Origin: Colwellia piezophila ATCC BAA-637
GTDB taxonomy: Bacteria > Pseudomonadota > Gammaproteobacteria > Enterobacterales > Alteromonadaceae
Assembly: GCF_000378625.1 (NCBI RefSeq)
Contig: NZ_KB905171.1
Location: forward strand, 1-64,000
Direction: 5' to 3'
DNA: 64,000 bases
Position 1 is the first letter of the stretch. Each line of letters begins with the position of its first letter. This document shows positions 47,397 to 58,000 of the stretch, piece by piece. The notes beneath the pieces are model-generated. The model was given only the letters and a program-made list of their open reading frames with translations, searched no databases and was not told the origin of the DNA. Made by a program: the position numbers and the translations under genes.

Positions 47397-48065
47397 TTGT
47401 CCTTATTGATCCAATCGCTCAACCATCAGATCATCGATGGTGATAATCATCGCCATTTGTTAGTTGATTTAAATTTATCCGTTGCCCCAGGTGAATGTGT
47501 GGCATTAATGGGTGACAGTGGTAGTGGTAAAACAACCTTACTTAACTTAATAGCAGGTCTTGAGCCAATTCAGCACGGTAAGATTGTAGTAGCAGGCATA
47601 TCATTAACAAAAGCCAGTGATAAACAACTTAGCCAGTTACGAAAACAACATATTGGTATTGTTTTCCAACAATTTAACTTACTTACTAGCTTGTCCGTGC
47701 AGGATAATATCGAATTCAGCGCCAAACTCGCTGGTCGCTATGATGCTCAACATGGTTTAGCCCTAGCGGAGCAACTTGGCATAAGCAGTTTATTAAAAAA
47801 GTATCCTGCAACCTTATCAGGTGGGGAAATGCAGCGAGTTGCCATTGCCCGCGCGCTAAACAGTAAGCCTAAATTACTGCTTGCCGATGAGCCAACTGGC
47901 AATTTAGATGAAAAGAATAGTAGTCAGGTAGTAGCGCAGTTAGTCAAATTGGCAAAATCTAACAATACGGCACTACTCATGGTCACTCATAGCGCTGATG
48001 TAGCCGCGAGTATGGATAAGATTTATCGTTTACAAGAATCTTCCATCTGCTTAGTAACTGGCTAA
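47397..48065 (+). CDS. ABC transporter ATP-binding protein (AttE/LolD type)
   Basis: A 222-residue ATPase with Walker [11 protein letters not shown] (about 39-48), Q-loop FQQFNLL, signature LSGGEMQR and Walker [13 protein letters not shown]. This is the MacB/LolD subgroup that partners with FtsX-type permeases. The start is TTG, with AAAGGA 6 nt upstream. The permease gene starts 5 bases after the stop, and a CrtC-like secreted protein follows, so AttE is the closest operon model. Confidence 0.93.
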   Translation: MSLLIQSLNHQIIDGDNHRHLLVDLNLSVAPGECVALMGDSGSGKTTLLNLIAGLEPIQHGKIVVAGISLTKASDKQLSQLRKQHIGIVFQQFNLLTSLSVQDNIEFSAKLAGRYDAQHGLALAEQLGISSLLKKYPATLSGGEMQRVAIARALNSKPKLLLADEPTGNLDEKNSSQVVAQLVKLAKSNNTALLMVTHSADVAASMDKIYRLQESSICLVTG

Positions 48066-48069
48066 CCTC

Positions 48070-50544
48070 ATGCAGAACAACCTGAGCAAAGGAAAAACGA
48101 GCGAGTTTTTCTTGGTATTAAAAGCGCATCTTGCTGAATACTTACACAAGCCCTTATTAAACCTTGGCTTCATTTTAAGCTTAGCCATAGCCACCAGTAC
48201 TTTACTGTGCATTTTGGTATTAAATCATGCCAGTGAGCAGCAGTACCAAGAAGCCAACAGCCGGTTAAAATCTCCCGTGAGCTTTTATATTGTTGCCAAT
48301 GAAGGGCACAATATTTCTATCGATGACTTTAGCAAGTTAACAGTACAAGGCTTTCATCAACTTTCACCAGCACAGCTTTTTCGTAAAACGCTAACTTCCG
48401 GTAAAAAAATAACCTTTAGAGCCATGGACATGCTACCACTGGTATTGACTATGCCAGAGAGCTTTACTACTAATCGCATTAACCTCAGCAGTGACTACGC
48501 AGAATCTCTTGGCTTAACGAATACTTTACCTGAGGCCTTAACTGATGAATCAACCCTTGATGTAGCAACAGTTATAAATGAAGTGAAGCAAGTTACCTTA
48601 GCTGATGGGCAGCCATTAAAAGTTAACTACAACCAAATAAATGACTGGGGTAACGTTGCCTTAATTGACTTACCGCTTGCTTGGCAGATTTTTCCGGATA
48701 TCAAAGGCTTTAGTCATTTAATGGTTGGCGCTATTAGCGATGCTGAAAAAGTCCGGTTGGCAGCAGCCTTGCCAGAGTACTTATCCATACAAGAGGCCTG
48801 GTCACTGGAAGAGCGGGAAGGTTTTGCCGATGCTTTACACTTAAATTTATCAGCACTGGCCATTTTAGGTTTTATCGTTAGTTTATTTATCGCTTTTCAA
48901 GCCGCTAATCAAGCATGGCAAAAGCGCGGCGAGTTAGCGGCAAAATTGCGTTTACTCGGCGTAGAGTTAACCAGTATACAAAAAGTCATGTTGTGTGAAG
49001 CCTTTGCCTTAACCTTGCTCGCCAGTATTATAGGTATAGCCATTGCTTTTGCCTTGGTTTCAATACTACTGCCCATATTAGGCATCACCTTAGAACAGCT
49101 TTATCAGCTAAGACAAACTGGTCATTTTCAATGGCATTGGTTATATAGCTTGTGGGCATTCGTCATTTCGGGCGTCGCCGTTTTTTTAGCACTATTAAAA
49201 CAGTTTAGGGTTATTAGCTCAGCAAAAATAGCGCTAACTGCCCGTATTGTGCCCCAGCCATTTAACTACAGCGCAAGTGCGGCAATAGGGGGAACCTTAC
49301 TGGCTATTTTCCTGCTGTGGCCTGAGGTTTATGCACAAAACTCCTGGCATCAGTTAATGATAAAATATGGCCTGCTGTTAATCGCCAGTGTCGCATTATT
49401 ACCTAATTTACTGAGCTACTTACTTAAGGGCATGAGTTATTTAACTCGCTCATTTCGCCTCAAGTTTGTTGTAAAAGATGCCCGCCAACAAGTAGGCAGA
49501 CGTTATTTACCCTTAGCTGCATTTTACCTAGCACTCACTGCCAGTATTTCCGCTGCGCTTATGGTTAATAGTTTTGAAAAATCTTTCACCACCTATTTAG
49601 ATCAGTTGCTCAGCTCAGACCTCTTTATCAGCTATAACCCTAAGCAAAAAGACAGAGTGGAGACCTGGTTAAATCAACAAGACAATATTGATGAATATGT
49701 TGTCTTTAAACAGACTACCGCCAAATACGATAATGATACTCTGGCAGTGCATGCACTTATGTCAGTAAAACAACAAAACAGTTTATTGTTTAAAATAAAG
49801 TCGTCCAAACAAAAGCCTACTGGGCAATTCATTTGTTATATCAATGAACAACTCTCTTTGAAAAAAGGCTTAGCACTAGACCAGAAATTCACCATCAAAC
49901 AAGGCACGCAGACACTTACTTGTACAATAACAGCTATTTTTTATGACTATGGCAATCAAGGCTACTCGGTAAAAATACCGTTAAAGGCTAAGCAAATCCC
50001 CCTTTCAGGTTGGCGTGAACGTGGCTTTGGTGTCTACTTTCATGACAATAACAAGTTAAGTCTACCTGCGTTAGCTGAGCAGCTTGGTCTTGATGACCAG
50101 CAGATATTTGTACCTGAACAAATCAAAACAATGGCATTAGCAATATTTAAACAAACCTTTGTACTCACTCAAGCCATTGCTTTTGTTTTACTGGTTATCG
50201 CCTGCTTTGGGCTATTTTTATCAGCCAATAATTTGGAATTGGCACGCAAGCCAGATTTACATACATTAAGTAGCTTAGGTTATAGCCGTATGGAACTCTT
50301 TAGTCATATGTTGATGCAGTGGCTATTGCTAGCTTTTGGTGTGCTGTTACTTAGTTGGCCGGTCGCTGGTCTACTGGCTAAAGCCTTGGTATCAAAGGTG
50401 CTACCAGCATCATTTGGTTGGTCTATGCCGCTAGTATTAGATATCGCGCCATTTGCCTTCACTAGCTTTACCGGGCTAATTATATTATTGCCCGCATTAG
50501 CTATTCCCTTATATAAACTCAATGTGAGGGCGAGTTTGTCATGA
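48070..50544 (+). CDS. FtsX-like ABC permease (AttFG type)
   Basis: An 824-residue permease with an N-terminal membrane helix (about 33-50), a large periplasmic domain, a first FtsX bundle (about 255-385), further helices (about 400-450), a second periplasmic domain, and a final FtsX bundle (about 695-815). The two-block layout is that of AttFG/DUF214-type permeases that extract substrates from the inner membrane or periplasmic leaflet. Its stop overlaps the next start (ATGA). Confidence 0.88.
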   Translation: MQNNLSKGKTSEFFLVLKAHLAEYLHKPLLNLGFILSLAIATSTLLCILVLNHASEQQYQEANSRLKSPVSFYIVANEGHNISIDDFSKLTVQGFHQLSPAQLFRKTLTSGKKITFRAMDMLPLVLTMPESFTTNRINLSSDYAESLGLTNTLPEALTDESTLDVATVINEVKQVTLADGQPLKVNYNQINDWGNVALIDLPLAWQIFPDIKGFSHLMVGAISDAEKVRLAAALPEYLSIQEAWSLEEREGFADALHLNLSALAILGFIVSLFIAFQAANQAWQKRGELAAKLRLLGVELTSIQKVMLCEAFALTLLASIIGIAIAFALVSILLPILGITLEQLYQLRQTGHFQWHWLYSLWAFVISGVAVFLALLKQFRVISSAKIALTARIVPQPFNYSASAAIGGTLLAIFLLWPEVYAQNSWHQLMIKYGLLLIASVALLPNLLSYLLKGMSYLTRSFRLKFVVKDARQQVGRRYLPLAAFYLALTASISAALMVNSFEKSFTTYLDQLLSSDLFISYNPKQKDRVETWLNQQDNIDEYVVFKQTTAKYDNDTLAVHALMSVKQQNSLLFKIKSSKQKPTGQFICYINEQLSLKKGLALDQKFTIKQGTQTLTCTITAIFYDYGNQGYSVKIPLKAKQIPLSGWRERGFGVYFHDNNKLSLPALAEQLGLDDQQIFVPEQIKTMALAIFKQTFVLTQAIAFVLLVIACFGLFLSANNLELARKPDLHTLSSLGYSRMELFSHMLMQWLLLAFGVLLLSWPVAGLLAKALVSKVLPASFGWSMPLVLDIAPFAFTSFTGLIILLPALAIPLYKLNVRASLS

Positions 50545-51743
50545 AAACTTTATGCTGCAGATATTCCTTAAAACATAACTTAAAACTTAACTTAAAACAT
50601 CGCCTCAAACATTGTTTAAAACAGCTATTAATCTTGTTAGCCTGCGGCCTAATTGTTACTGGCTGTAGTGAAGAGGTTGATAGAAAACGTAGTCCGCTAA
50701 AATTGCTTGCTGATGATAACGGTGAATTTGCTAGCCCTTCAATAGATAATCAGGTTGTTTTTCCACAAGCCCATGCTCCGCAGAAAAATTACCGCCAAGA
50801 GTGGTGGTATCTAACCGCTACTTTAACCACTGAAGATGGTCAGTCATTAGCGAGCCAATGGACCCTCTTTCGCCGTGCAGTTGGCAATAAACACTGGTAC
50901 TTCGCTCATGCCGCTTTAGCTGATGCAAAAAGCCATAACACCGCTTATAGAAATGGCCGCGAAGAGTTCGGCAACGTCAAAATAACCACTGAGCCTTTTA
51001 GTGCCACAATAGATGACTGGCAATGGCAATCGACCTCGACTTTACTGCCTGCCAGGCTAGTTTATGGCTCAGCTATTGGTTCAATACCGAGTGAAGCAGA
51101 TCCCTTAATAAAGGAAAAGGCAATTCTAACTGCGGCAAATAATGATTGGCAGGTAGAATTAAACTTATCAACGAGACAAGACTACTTTCTGCAGGGCGAA
51201 AATGGCTTTAGCCTTAAGCACCCTAGTTTAAATATCGCCAGTCACTATTATTCTCAGCCCTTTATAGAAGTGACAGGCAAGGTCTATTGGCAAGGTAGAT
51301 GGCAAAAAGTTACTGGCCAAGCCTGGTTCGATCGTGAATGGGCTTCACAAATGTTAGGGCAAGATCAGCTAGGTTGGGACTGGTTTTCTCTGCGCTTAAA
51401 TGAAAACACGGCCTTGATGGTTTTTCGTGTTCGCTCAGACAGCGAAGATTACTTTTATGCCAGCATAATGGCGCGTAATGGCGAAATTCGTAGCATAACA
51501 TCGGATGAGATCTCCCTTATCAGTCATAACTATAACCAGAAACGTAACGCCACCAGTAGTTCACCCTACCCACAATCATTTTCATTAGTTATTGCTAAAG
51601 AAGGCATAGATATCAAGGTAAAAGTAGTTAATGAGCAACAAATTATGCGTTTTGGTATTGAGTACTTTGAAGGCATGGTGACTTTTAGTGGTAGTCATCA
51701 AGGGGTCGGTTTTGTCGAAATGACCGGTTATAGTGATAACTAA
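50541..51743 (+). CDS. attH: AttH/CrtC-like secreted lipocalin-family lipoprotein
   Basis: A 400-residue lipoprotein. Lipobox VTGC (Cys42) follows an unusually long basic n-region of repeated Leu-Lys-His units (residues 9-28). The mature protein has the AttH/CrtC signature YRQEWWYLTATLTTEDGQSL and a later GQAWFDREWASQMLGQ, both typical of the two lipocalin-like halves. It is coupled by ATGA to the permease. The substrate is not known; a hydrophobic molecule is likely. Confidence 0.88.
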   Translation: MKTLCCRYSLKHNLKLNLKHRLKHCLKQLLILLACGLIVTGCSEEVDRKRSPLKLLADDNGEFASPSIDNQVVFPQAHAPQKNYRQEWWYLTATLTTEDGQSLASQWTLFRRAVGNKHWYFAHAALADAKSHNTAYRNGREEFGNVKITTEPFSATIDDWQWQSTSTLLPARLVYGSAIGSIPSEADPLIKEKAILTAANNDWQVELNLSTRQDYFLQGENGFSLKHPSLNIASHYYSQPFIEVTGKVYWQGRWQKVTGQAWFDREWASQMLGQDQLGWDWFSLRLNENTALMVFRVRSDSEDYFYASIMARNGEIRSITSDEISLISHNYNQKRNATSSSPYPQSFSLVIAKEGIDIKVKVVNEQQIMRFGIEYFEGMVTFSGSHQGVGFVEMTGYSDN

Positions 51744-51744
51744 C

Positions 51745-51770
51745 CAGCAGTTAAAGGCTGCTGTTGTTTG
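51745..51770 (+). terminator. Possible terminator after attH
   Basis: CAGCAG/CTGCTG arms with a 7-nt loop, followed by TTGTTT. The stem is short and the T tract is interrupted, so it would be weak. Confidence 0.4.
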
Positions 51771-51826
51771 TGTAAGGATAACACGATAAAATAATTAGCA
51801 ATTATTCCAAACAGCCATTCCTGCCC

Positions 51827-52219
51827 ATGCCTATATCAACTGAACAACTCGATACTATCGAAAAATACGATGATGAAAAACGCGTAAACTACTTACTGCA
51901 ACAAGTTATTAGCAATAAAGAAATTTGGATATTGGCTGATGAACATGGCTGTATGATGCTCAATACAGACGATGAAGATTGTGTACCAGTATGGCCAAAT
52001 GAAGCGTTTGCTCAGCGCTGGGCAACCGGTGAGTGGCATGCATGTAAGCCCCAATCTATCTCTTTGGATAAATGGTATAGCCGTTGGAGCTTGGGTTTGA
52101 CTGACGATGAACTGGCTTTAGTAGTGTTTCCTAATCAAGATAACCAAGGTTTAGTGTTATTCCCTGAAGAATTTGAACAAGCTTTACTTAAAGAAACCAA
52201 AAAGCAGAATCGAAAGTAG
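51827..52219 (+). CDS. DUF2750 domain protein
   Basis: A 130-residue protein with the DUF2750 pattern WILADEHGCMML, VPVWPNEAFAQRW and LALVVFPNQ, then an acidic C-terminus. No signal peptide. The role of the family is unknown; it is probably cytoplasmic. The next gene begins 2 bases after its stop, so they are co-transcribed. Confidence 0.88.
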   Translation: MPISTEQLDTIEKYDDEKRVNYLLQQVISNKEIWILADEHGCMMLNTDDEDCVPVWPNEAFAQRWATGEWHACKPQSISLDKWYSRWSLGLTDDELALVVFPNQDNQGLVLFPEEFEQALLKETKKQNRK

Positions 52220-52220
52220 C

Positions 52221-52679
52221 ATGGATATACACATCGGAGCACTAACTCATCCCGCAGTGATCGCCTTGTTAGAAGAACATCATCAAGAGATGTTGCACCA
52301 TTCGCCGCCTGAAAGTGTACATGCCTTGGATTTATCAGCATTATCACATGCAGATATCACCTTTTGGGCTGTGTGGCAAGGGGACGAATTAGCGGGTTGT
52401 GGCGCGTTAAAAGAGTTAGATAATAGTCATGGTGAAATAAAATCTATGCGCACATCTAAGAACTTTTTACGCCAAGGCGTTGCTAAGTTGCTACTGGAGC
52501 ATATGATCGACCAAGCAAGTAGTCGTGGTTACCAAAAGCTCAGTTTAGAAACCGGCACTATGGATGCATTCCTCCCTGCACAAAGGCTCTATCAACAACT
52601 TGGCTTTGAAACTTGTTTGCCCTTTGCCGATTATCAAGTAGATCCTTACAGCACTTTCATGTCTAAAGAAATATCCTAA
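52221..52679 (+). CDS. GNAT family N-acetyltransferase
   Basis: A 152-residue GNAT protein with AdoCoA-loop MRTSKNFLRQGVAKLLLEH and the C-terminal LETGTMDAFLPAQRLYQQLGF. It resembles YsnE-type acetyltransferases. The frame extends upstream to 52173, but the ATG at 52221 fits the family start (MDIHIGALTHPAV) and follows the DUF2750 stop directly. The acceptor is unknown. Confidence 0.87.
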   Translation: MDIHIGALTHPAVIALLEEHHQEMLHHSPPESVHALDLSALSHADITFWAVWQGDELAGCGALKELDNSHGEIKSMRTSKNFLRQGVAKLLLEHMIDQASSRGYQKLSLETGTMDAFLPAQRLYQQLGFETCLPFADYQVDPYSTFMSKEIS

Positions 52680-52683
52680 TATA

Positions 52684-52925
52684 TCATTTAAAAATCATCA
52701 GCTGCCCTTGGCTAATTCTCGCTGGCACGACCTGCCTCGCAGCTTTCATTAATTCACTGGCATCATGTTCACCCTAGCTAAATTTATCATCACCTAAATA
52801 AGCGTTACAAGCAGATACTGAACAATATTTATCTGGGTTTTTCATTGCGATGATTAACGTCCTGTGCCCATCCATAACTTGTCCCGCAATAGCCCGATAC
52901 CCATATTTACCCGCTACGCTCTATC
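52684..52925 (-). pseudogene. Remnant of S-formylglutathione hydrolase
   Basis: The minus strand reads YGYRAIAGQVMDGHRTL, then IIAMKNPDKYCSVSACNAYL and GDDKFS, an in-frame stop, GEHDASELMKAARQ and PARISQGQ. This follows the enzyme's AIxGHSMGGHGALxxALKNPxxYxSVSAFAP...AYLGxDK...YDASEL...QG in order. The nucleophile GHSMGG is changed to GQVMDG, the stretch after SVSA is deleted, and a stop at 52774-52776 interrupts it. The N-terminal half and the C-terminal catalytic histidine region are missing. Confidence 0.75.
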
Positions 52926-53079
52926 ACAAAAAAATAACGACTACTTCCCTAGCCTTCTCCACAAGCAACCACACCCAAAAAAGTACCTGTGTAAATAACG
53001 ATTTATGCTTGAATTTAACAAAAAGTCAGTTAAAATAACATTTGAACGACATTCGAATAACATTATACATAGGTTTATT
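52926..53079. promoter_or_regulatory. Promoter region of the TetR-RND operon
   Basis: Close repeats AATAACATT occur on both sides of TTGAACGACATTCGAA at about 53034-53064, just upstream of the TetR gene. This is a plausible autoregulatory site for a TetR-controlled pump operon. It is not a perfect palindrome, so it stays tentative. Confidence 0.35.
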
Positions 53080-53802
53080 ATGGCTCCAGCTCCGAGGTTT
53101 AGTGTACAAGAACAAGAAAAACTAATTATCTGCGCTGCAATTAAGGCTATCGAAGACAGTAGTCTCTTAGACTTTTCTATGTCTGCTATTGCTAAATTAG
53201 CCGGTCTGTCGATGGGCTCTGTTTATAAGTTCGTGCAATGTAAAGAAGATGTGCTGATTGCCTTAGCCACGCGCATGTATCAACAACGCCAAGGTGTGTT
53301 TAACAAAGTGCTCGCTTTACCTTTAACAACACCAGAACGAATAATTGCCTTGAGCTTGTTAGACTTTTCTAAGGTGCAAATGTATAACTTTGATCATCAG
53401 CTCGAAAGCATTGTCAATACAGAGGCGATGATGAAACGTTGCTCGCAGCGTTGGTTAACACAAATGATTGCCTGCGGAGAGCGATGCCAAACGATGTTTC
53501 AACAGTTTTTGCAAACCGCTGCAGATTCCGGTGAGTTAACCTCAGGTAATCGAGATATTGAAGAGATAAACGTAGGTGCCTGGTCGTTATCGATAGGTTA
53601 TTTTCAAACGGTACGTTTACACCATTGCCGGCACAATAACCCTGATAAAAATTCAACAGAAGAAATGTCAGCACTAGCTCCGGATGATTTGCATATCAAC
53701 AGTATGCAACGTTTAGTCAATAGTTATGATTGGCAAAACAAAATATCAAATGAAGACATTAACAAAGTTTGCCTACACCTAGCAGACGCTGGGCTTAGGT
53801 AA
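53080..53802 (+). CDS. TetR-family regulator of the RND pump
   Basis: A 240-residue TetR-type protein. The N-terminal helix-turn-helix (FSMSAIAKLAGLSMGSVYKFV, about 30-50) is clear, and the rest is the helical ligand-binding part. The frame opens at 53005, but the ATG at 53080 is preferred because AGG lies 6 nt upstream and the HTH then starts at the usual depth. It lies directly upstream of MFP and RND genes on the same strand, so it likely represses them and itself. Confidence 0.88.
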   Translation: MAPAPRFSVQEQEKLIICAAIKAIEDSSLLDFSMSAIAKLAGLSMGSVYKFVQCKEDVLIALATRMYQQRQGVFNKVLALPLTTPERIIALSLLDFSKVQMYNFDHQLESIVNTEAMMKRCSQRWLTQMIACGERCQTMFQQFLQTAADSGELTSGNRDIEEINVGAWSLSIGYFQTVRLHHCRHNNPDKNSTEEMSALAPDDLHINSMQRLVNSYDWQNKISNEDINKVCLHLADAGLR

Positions 53803-53905
53803 GTTTAGAACACTAATAAACTATCATTCAACAACATCACCACACTAGGGTAAAACGTTTAGTTATTGTCTAGACGCTTTACCTAAAAGAGATAAAGGAA
53901 CAATC

Positions 53906-55042
53906 ATGAATATAACTAAATGGCTTTTGGTGATTATCATATTAGCCGCAACAATTTTTGGTTTACATAGCTATAAATCATCATTACAACAAGCGGCAAA
54001 AGCTCAGGCAGCCAACATGCCAGAGCCTGCAGCCACCGTAACGGCAGTGAAAGTTAGTACTGTTAGCTACCAAAAACATATTAAAGTCAGTGGCGAAGTA
54101 CAAGCATTCAAATTTTTAATGATCAATAACGAACTTGCCGGTCAAATTATCCGTTTAAATGCGGCTTCAGGCAGTGTTGTTAAAAAAGGTCAGGTACTAC
54201 TCGAATTAGACCATAGGGACGAAGATGCCCGATTAATGGCCGCTCAAGCGACTTTGATGCTAGAACAACAGACCTTAGCGCGTAATATTAAATTGCACCA
54301 AAATCGTACTATCAGTGAAGAGCAAGTAGATCAAGCGCGTGCAGCAGTGCAAATTGCACAAGCTGATATTAGCGTAATCAAAACAGCAATCGACAAAAAA
54401 ATACTAACCGCCCCCTTTACTGCCAAAGTAGGTATTCATACTTTAGAAATTGGTCAATATTTAGATATAAATAGTCAGGTACTTGAACTCGTGGGCGTTA
54501 ATGACTTTACTTGGGTAGATTTTAATCTGCCGCAGTTCTATCAAGAGCTAAGTTTAGCGTCGATAGTAAAAATTAGTCCGATGAATCAAACGGCTGAGTA
54601 TGAAGCAAACATCATAGCCGTAGACCCTCAGTTATCACGAATTTCACGCCATTTAAAATACCGCGCACAAATACCTTCAGCAACGTTAGCGTTAAAACCC
54701 AACACCTTAGTGTCAGTGATAGTGCCCATTGCGCAGCAAAAAACACTTGCTTCAGTACCTGATTTAGCGATAAAACGCGATGCTTTAGGTAATTATGTTT
54801 TTGTTTTAGAACCGGCCGGTGAAGGTAGTTATCGTGCACAACAAGTTGCCGTTGAACTGGGTGAACGACAAGGTTCACAGGTGATGATCCTTAGCGGCGT
54901 TGAAGCGGGTCAGCTTATTGCTAATAAAGGTGCATTTAAATTATTCCCTGGCATGAAAGTATACCTTGCTAGCGAGTCTGCCACTGAAAAATCCAACGTA
55001 GCAGTAAAAACGCCTGCTGCTGATGTTAGCACTAAAGAATAA
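53906..55042 (+). CDS. RND efflux membrane fusion (periplasmic adaptor) protein
   Basis: A 378-residue adaptor with an N-terminal membrane anchor (about 4-22). Lipoyl-like half-motifs (GEVQAFKFLMINNELAGQI and LTAPFTAKVGIH) flank a short alpha-hairpin, followed by beta-barrel and membrane-proximal domains. The last 20 residues are Ala/Val/Lys-rich. An AAAGGA element precedes the start. It links the RND pump to an outer-membrane channel not encoded here. Confidence 0.93.
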   Translation: MNITKWLLVIIILAATIFGLHSYKSSLQQAAKAQAANMPEPAATVTAVKVSTVSYQKHIKVSGEVQAFKFLMINNELAGQIIRLNAASGSVVKKGQVLLELDHRDEDARLMAAQATLMLEQQTLARNIKLHQNRTISEEQVDQARAAVQIAQADISVIKTAIDKKILTAPFTAKVGIHTLEIGQYLDINSQVLELVGVNDFTWVDFNLPQFYQELSLASIVKISPMNQTAEYEANIIAVDPQLSRISRHLKYRAQIPSATLALKPNTLVSVIVPIAQQKTLASVPDLAIKRDALGNYVFVLEPAGEGSYRAQQVAVELGERQGSQVMILSGVEAGQLIANKGAFKLFPGMKVYLASESATEKSNVAVKTPAADVSTKE

Positions 55043-55048
55043 GGGATT

Positions 55049-58000
55049 ATGATGCAAGAAAGTAAACCATCCATTATGGACATATTTGTTAAACGACCCG
55101 TGGTTGCTATCGTCCTCTCTATTATTATTTGTATTGCCGGCCTATGGTCAGCAAGCAAAATTCCAGTACTGCAATTCCCCAAGATAGACAGTGCCTCACT
55201 CGTCATAGAAACCTATTATATCGGCGCTTCAGCGGATGTAGTCAAAGGTTTTATTACCGAGCCTATTGAGCGGGCAGCAGCAACGGTACCCGGGGTTGAA
55301 TACGTTGACTCAACCAGTACTTCAGGTAGTTCTAAAGTCACGGTTTGGCTTAAACTTAATGTAAATTCAACACTGGCATTAGCTGAATTAAATACCAGGT
55401 TAGGACAAATTCGTTTCGAATTACCCCAAGGTGCCCAAGACCCCGTGGTATCAGTAAGTCGTGCCGATAGACCTTTTGCAGTATTTTATTTAAATGTCCA
55501 AGCCAATGGCAATGACTTATCACGTATTACTGATTATTTAACTCGCCAAGTTAATCCGGTTTTAAATGCCATTGAAGGGGTACAAAGAGTTGGTATTGAA
55601 GGGGCTAGAACACCGGCAATGCGAGTGTGGTTAAACGCAGAAGCGCTGCAAGTATTTAACTTAAGTGCCAGTGATGTTTATCAAGCCTTAGCAACAAATA
55701 ACACCATAGCCACGTTAGGTTATGTGGAAAATAGTCGACAAAAAATTGATATCGTTGCCAATACCCAGCTCAGCAGTGTTGAAGAGTTTAAACAATTAGT
55801 GATCAGTAAGGTAGATGGCGCAAATATTTATTTAAAAGATGTCGCCAACATTGAACTTGCCGCTGAAGATACTAGTGTTACCGCGCGACTAAACGACCAA
55901 GATGCCGTTTATATTTCTATTTGGCCTTTGCCTGGTGCTAATGAAATTGCCATTGGTGATAGGTTATATAAAACAGTAGCGGAGCTCAATAAAACCCTGC
56001 CCTATGGTATTTCAATTGATTATGCTTATGACGGCACCTTGTATATGCGCGATGCGTTAAGTGAAATTTTTACTACCTTAGCTGAAACCGTCTTTTTAGT
56101 TGGCTTGGTAGTGCTACTCTTGATGGGCTCTTTTCGAAGTGCCATTGTACCATTAATCACCATACCTATTTCTATTTTAGGTGCTATAGCCGCCATGTCG
56201 ATGATGGGCTTTTCGTTAAACCTATTAACCGTGTTAGCTATCGTATTATCTGTTGGTTTAGTGGTCGATGATGCCATCGTTGTCGTAGAGAACGTGGCGC
56301 GATTGATGCGCCAAGGCATGTCGAAATTTGATGCCGCCTTGATCAGCTCACGACAATTGCTAGTACCTATTATTTCAATGACCTTAACACTGGCAGCCGT
56401 TTATGCGCCTATTGGCTTTTTATCGGGTTTGACTGGGGTATTATTTAAAGAATTCGCTTTTACCCTGGCCATTGCTGTCATTATCTCAGGCATTGTCGCC
56501 GTTACCTTATCGCCGATTATGAGTGCTTATGCTTCACCTAAAGGTGGCGAGGAAGGTTGGTTTACAAGCAAAGTGAATCATCTTTTTGAAAAAACACAAC
56601 GAGGTTACGCTAATTTATTAACGCAGATATTTAAGTGGCAAGGACAAGTCTTTCTGATTGCCATCGTGGTATCACTACTAGCCGTGCCTTTTTATCTATA
56701 CTCGAAAAAAGAACTGGCGCCCGTAGAAGACCAATCCATGGTTATGTTTGTTATTCAATCACCACCTGATGCATCACTAGAGTATAACGTTGCACAAATG
56801 AACCCTGTTGTGGCAAGTTTACAAGAGATTGAAGGCGGCAAGAAAATTTGGCAAATAATTTTTGGTGGCGGTGGCTTTGGTGGTTTGGAGTTAGTTAATG
56901 CCGATGATCGCGACTATAGCGCTCAGTCATTAGTCCCGCAAATTTATGGGAAATTAGCACAGATACCAGGGCTAAATATGTTTCCTATCTTACCGGCTTC
57001 TTTACCGAGTTCGGGACAGTTTGAAGTAGAAATGATCGTGAAAGCGTCAGCCCCTTACAGTGAAATGAAGCAATATGCCGATCAACTGGTTGGCGCCGCC
57101 TTTGCCAGTGGTCAATTTCTTTACGCTGATACCGATTTAAAAATAGATTTGCCGCAAGTTGAGTTACAACTCAATCGTGAAAAGATTGCTGATTTGGGCA
57201 TGACAGTTGGTCAAATAAGTGAACAGCTAGGCGTTTTATTATCGAGTAACTTTGTTAATCGCTTTGATGCAAATGGTAAAGCGTATCGCGTTATACCTAT
57301 CATTAATGATGAAGTACGTAGTAAAACCGAGGCAATTTTATCGTTAACCATCAAACTGCCCACCGGTGAGCTATTACCTGTGTCAGCCGTGGCTGATTTA
57401 AAGTGGAAAACCGTACCTAGAGCGTTAGGGACTTTTGCTCAACAAGCCTCCTTTAGAATCTACGGCGTCGCTGCGCCTGGCTCTAGCAAAGAAGCGGCTT
57501 TATCAGCCATTGAAAATAAAGCAAAAGAGATATTACCACTGGGCTACTCTATTGATTATGCGGGTGAGTCTCGTCAGTTACGTCAAGAGGGTAATACCTT
57601 AATTATGGTGTTAGCCATTTCATTATTGATTGTATATTTAGTGTTATCCATACAATTTAATAGCTTTAGAGATCCCTTAGTGGTGCTACTGGGCTGTGTA
57701 CCATTAGCGTTATCGGGGGCGTTACTTATTCCTTATATGGAATTGACCACCATTAATATTTATTCGCAAATAGGTTTAATTACCTTAATTGGTTTAATTG
57801 CTAAAAATGGTATTTTAATTGTTGAATTTGCCAACCATGCACAAGAACTTGGCGCGAATAAGTTAGCCGCAGTGACTGAAGCTGCGACAACACGTTTACG
57901 CCCTATTTTAATGACCACCGCAGCAACAATATTAGGACATTTCCCCTTAGTACTTGTTACCGGTGCGGGTGCGGAAGCGCGTAATAGTATTGGTATTATT

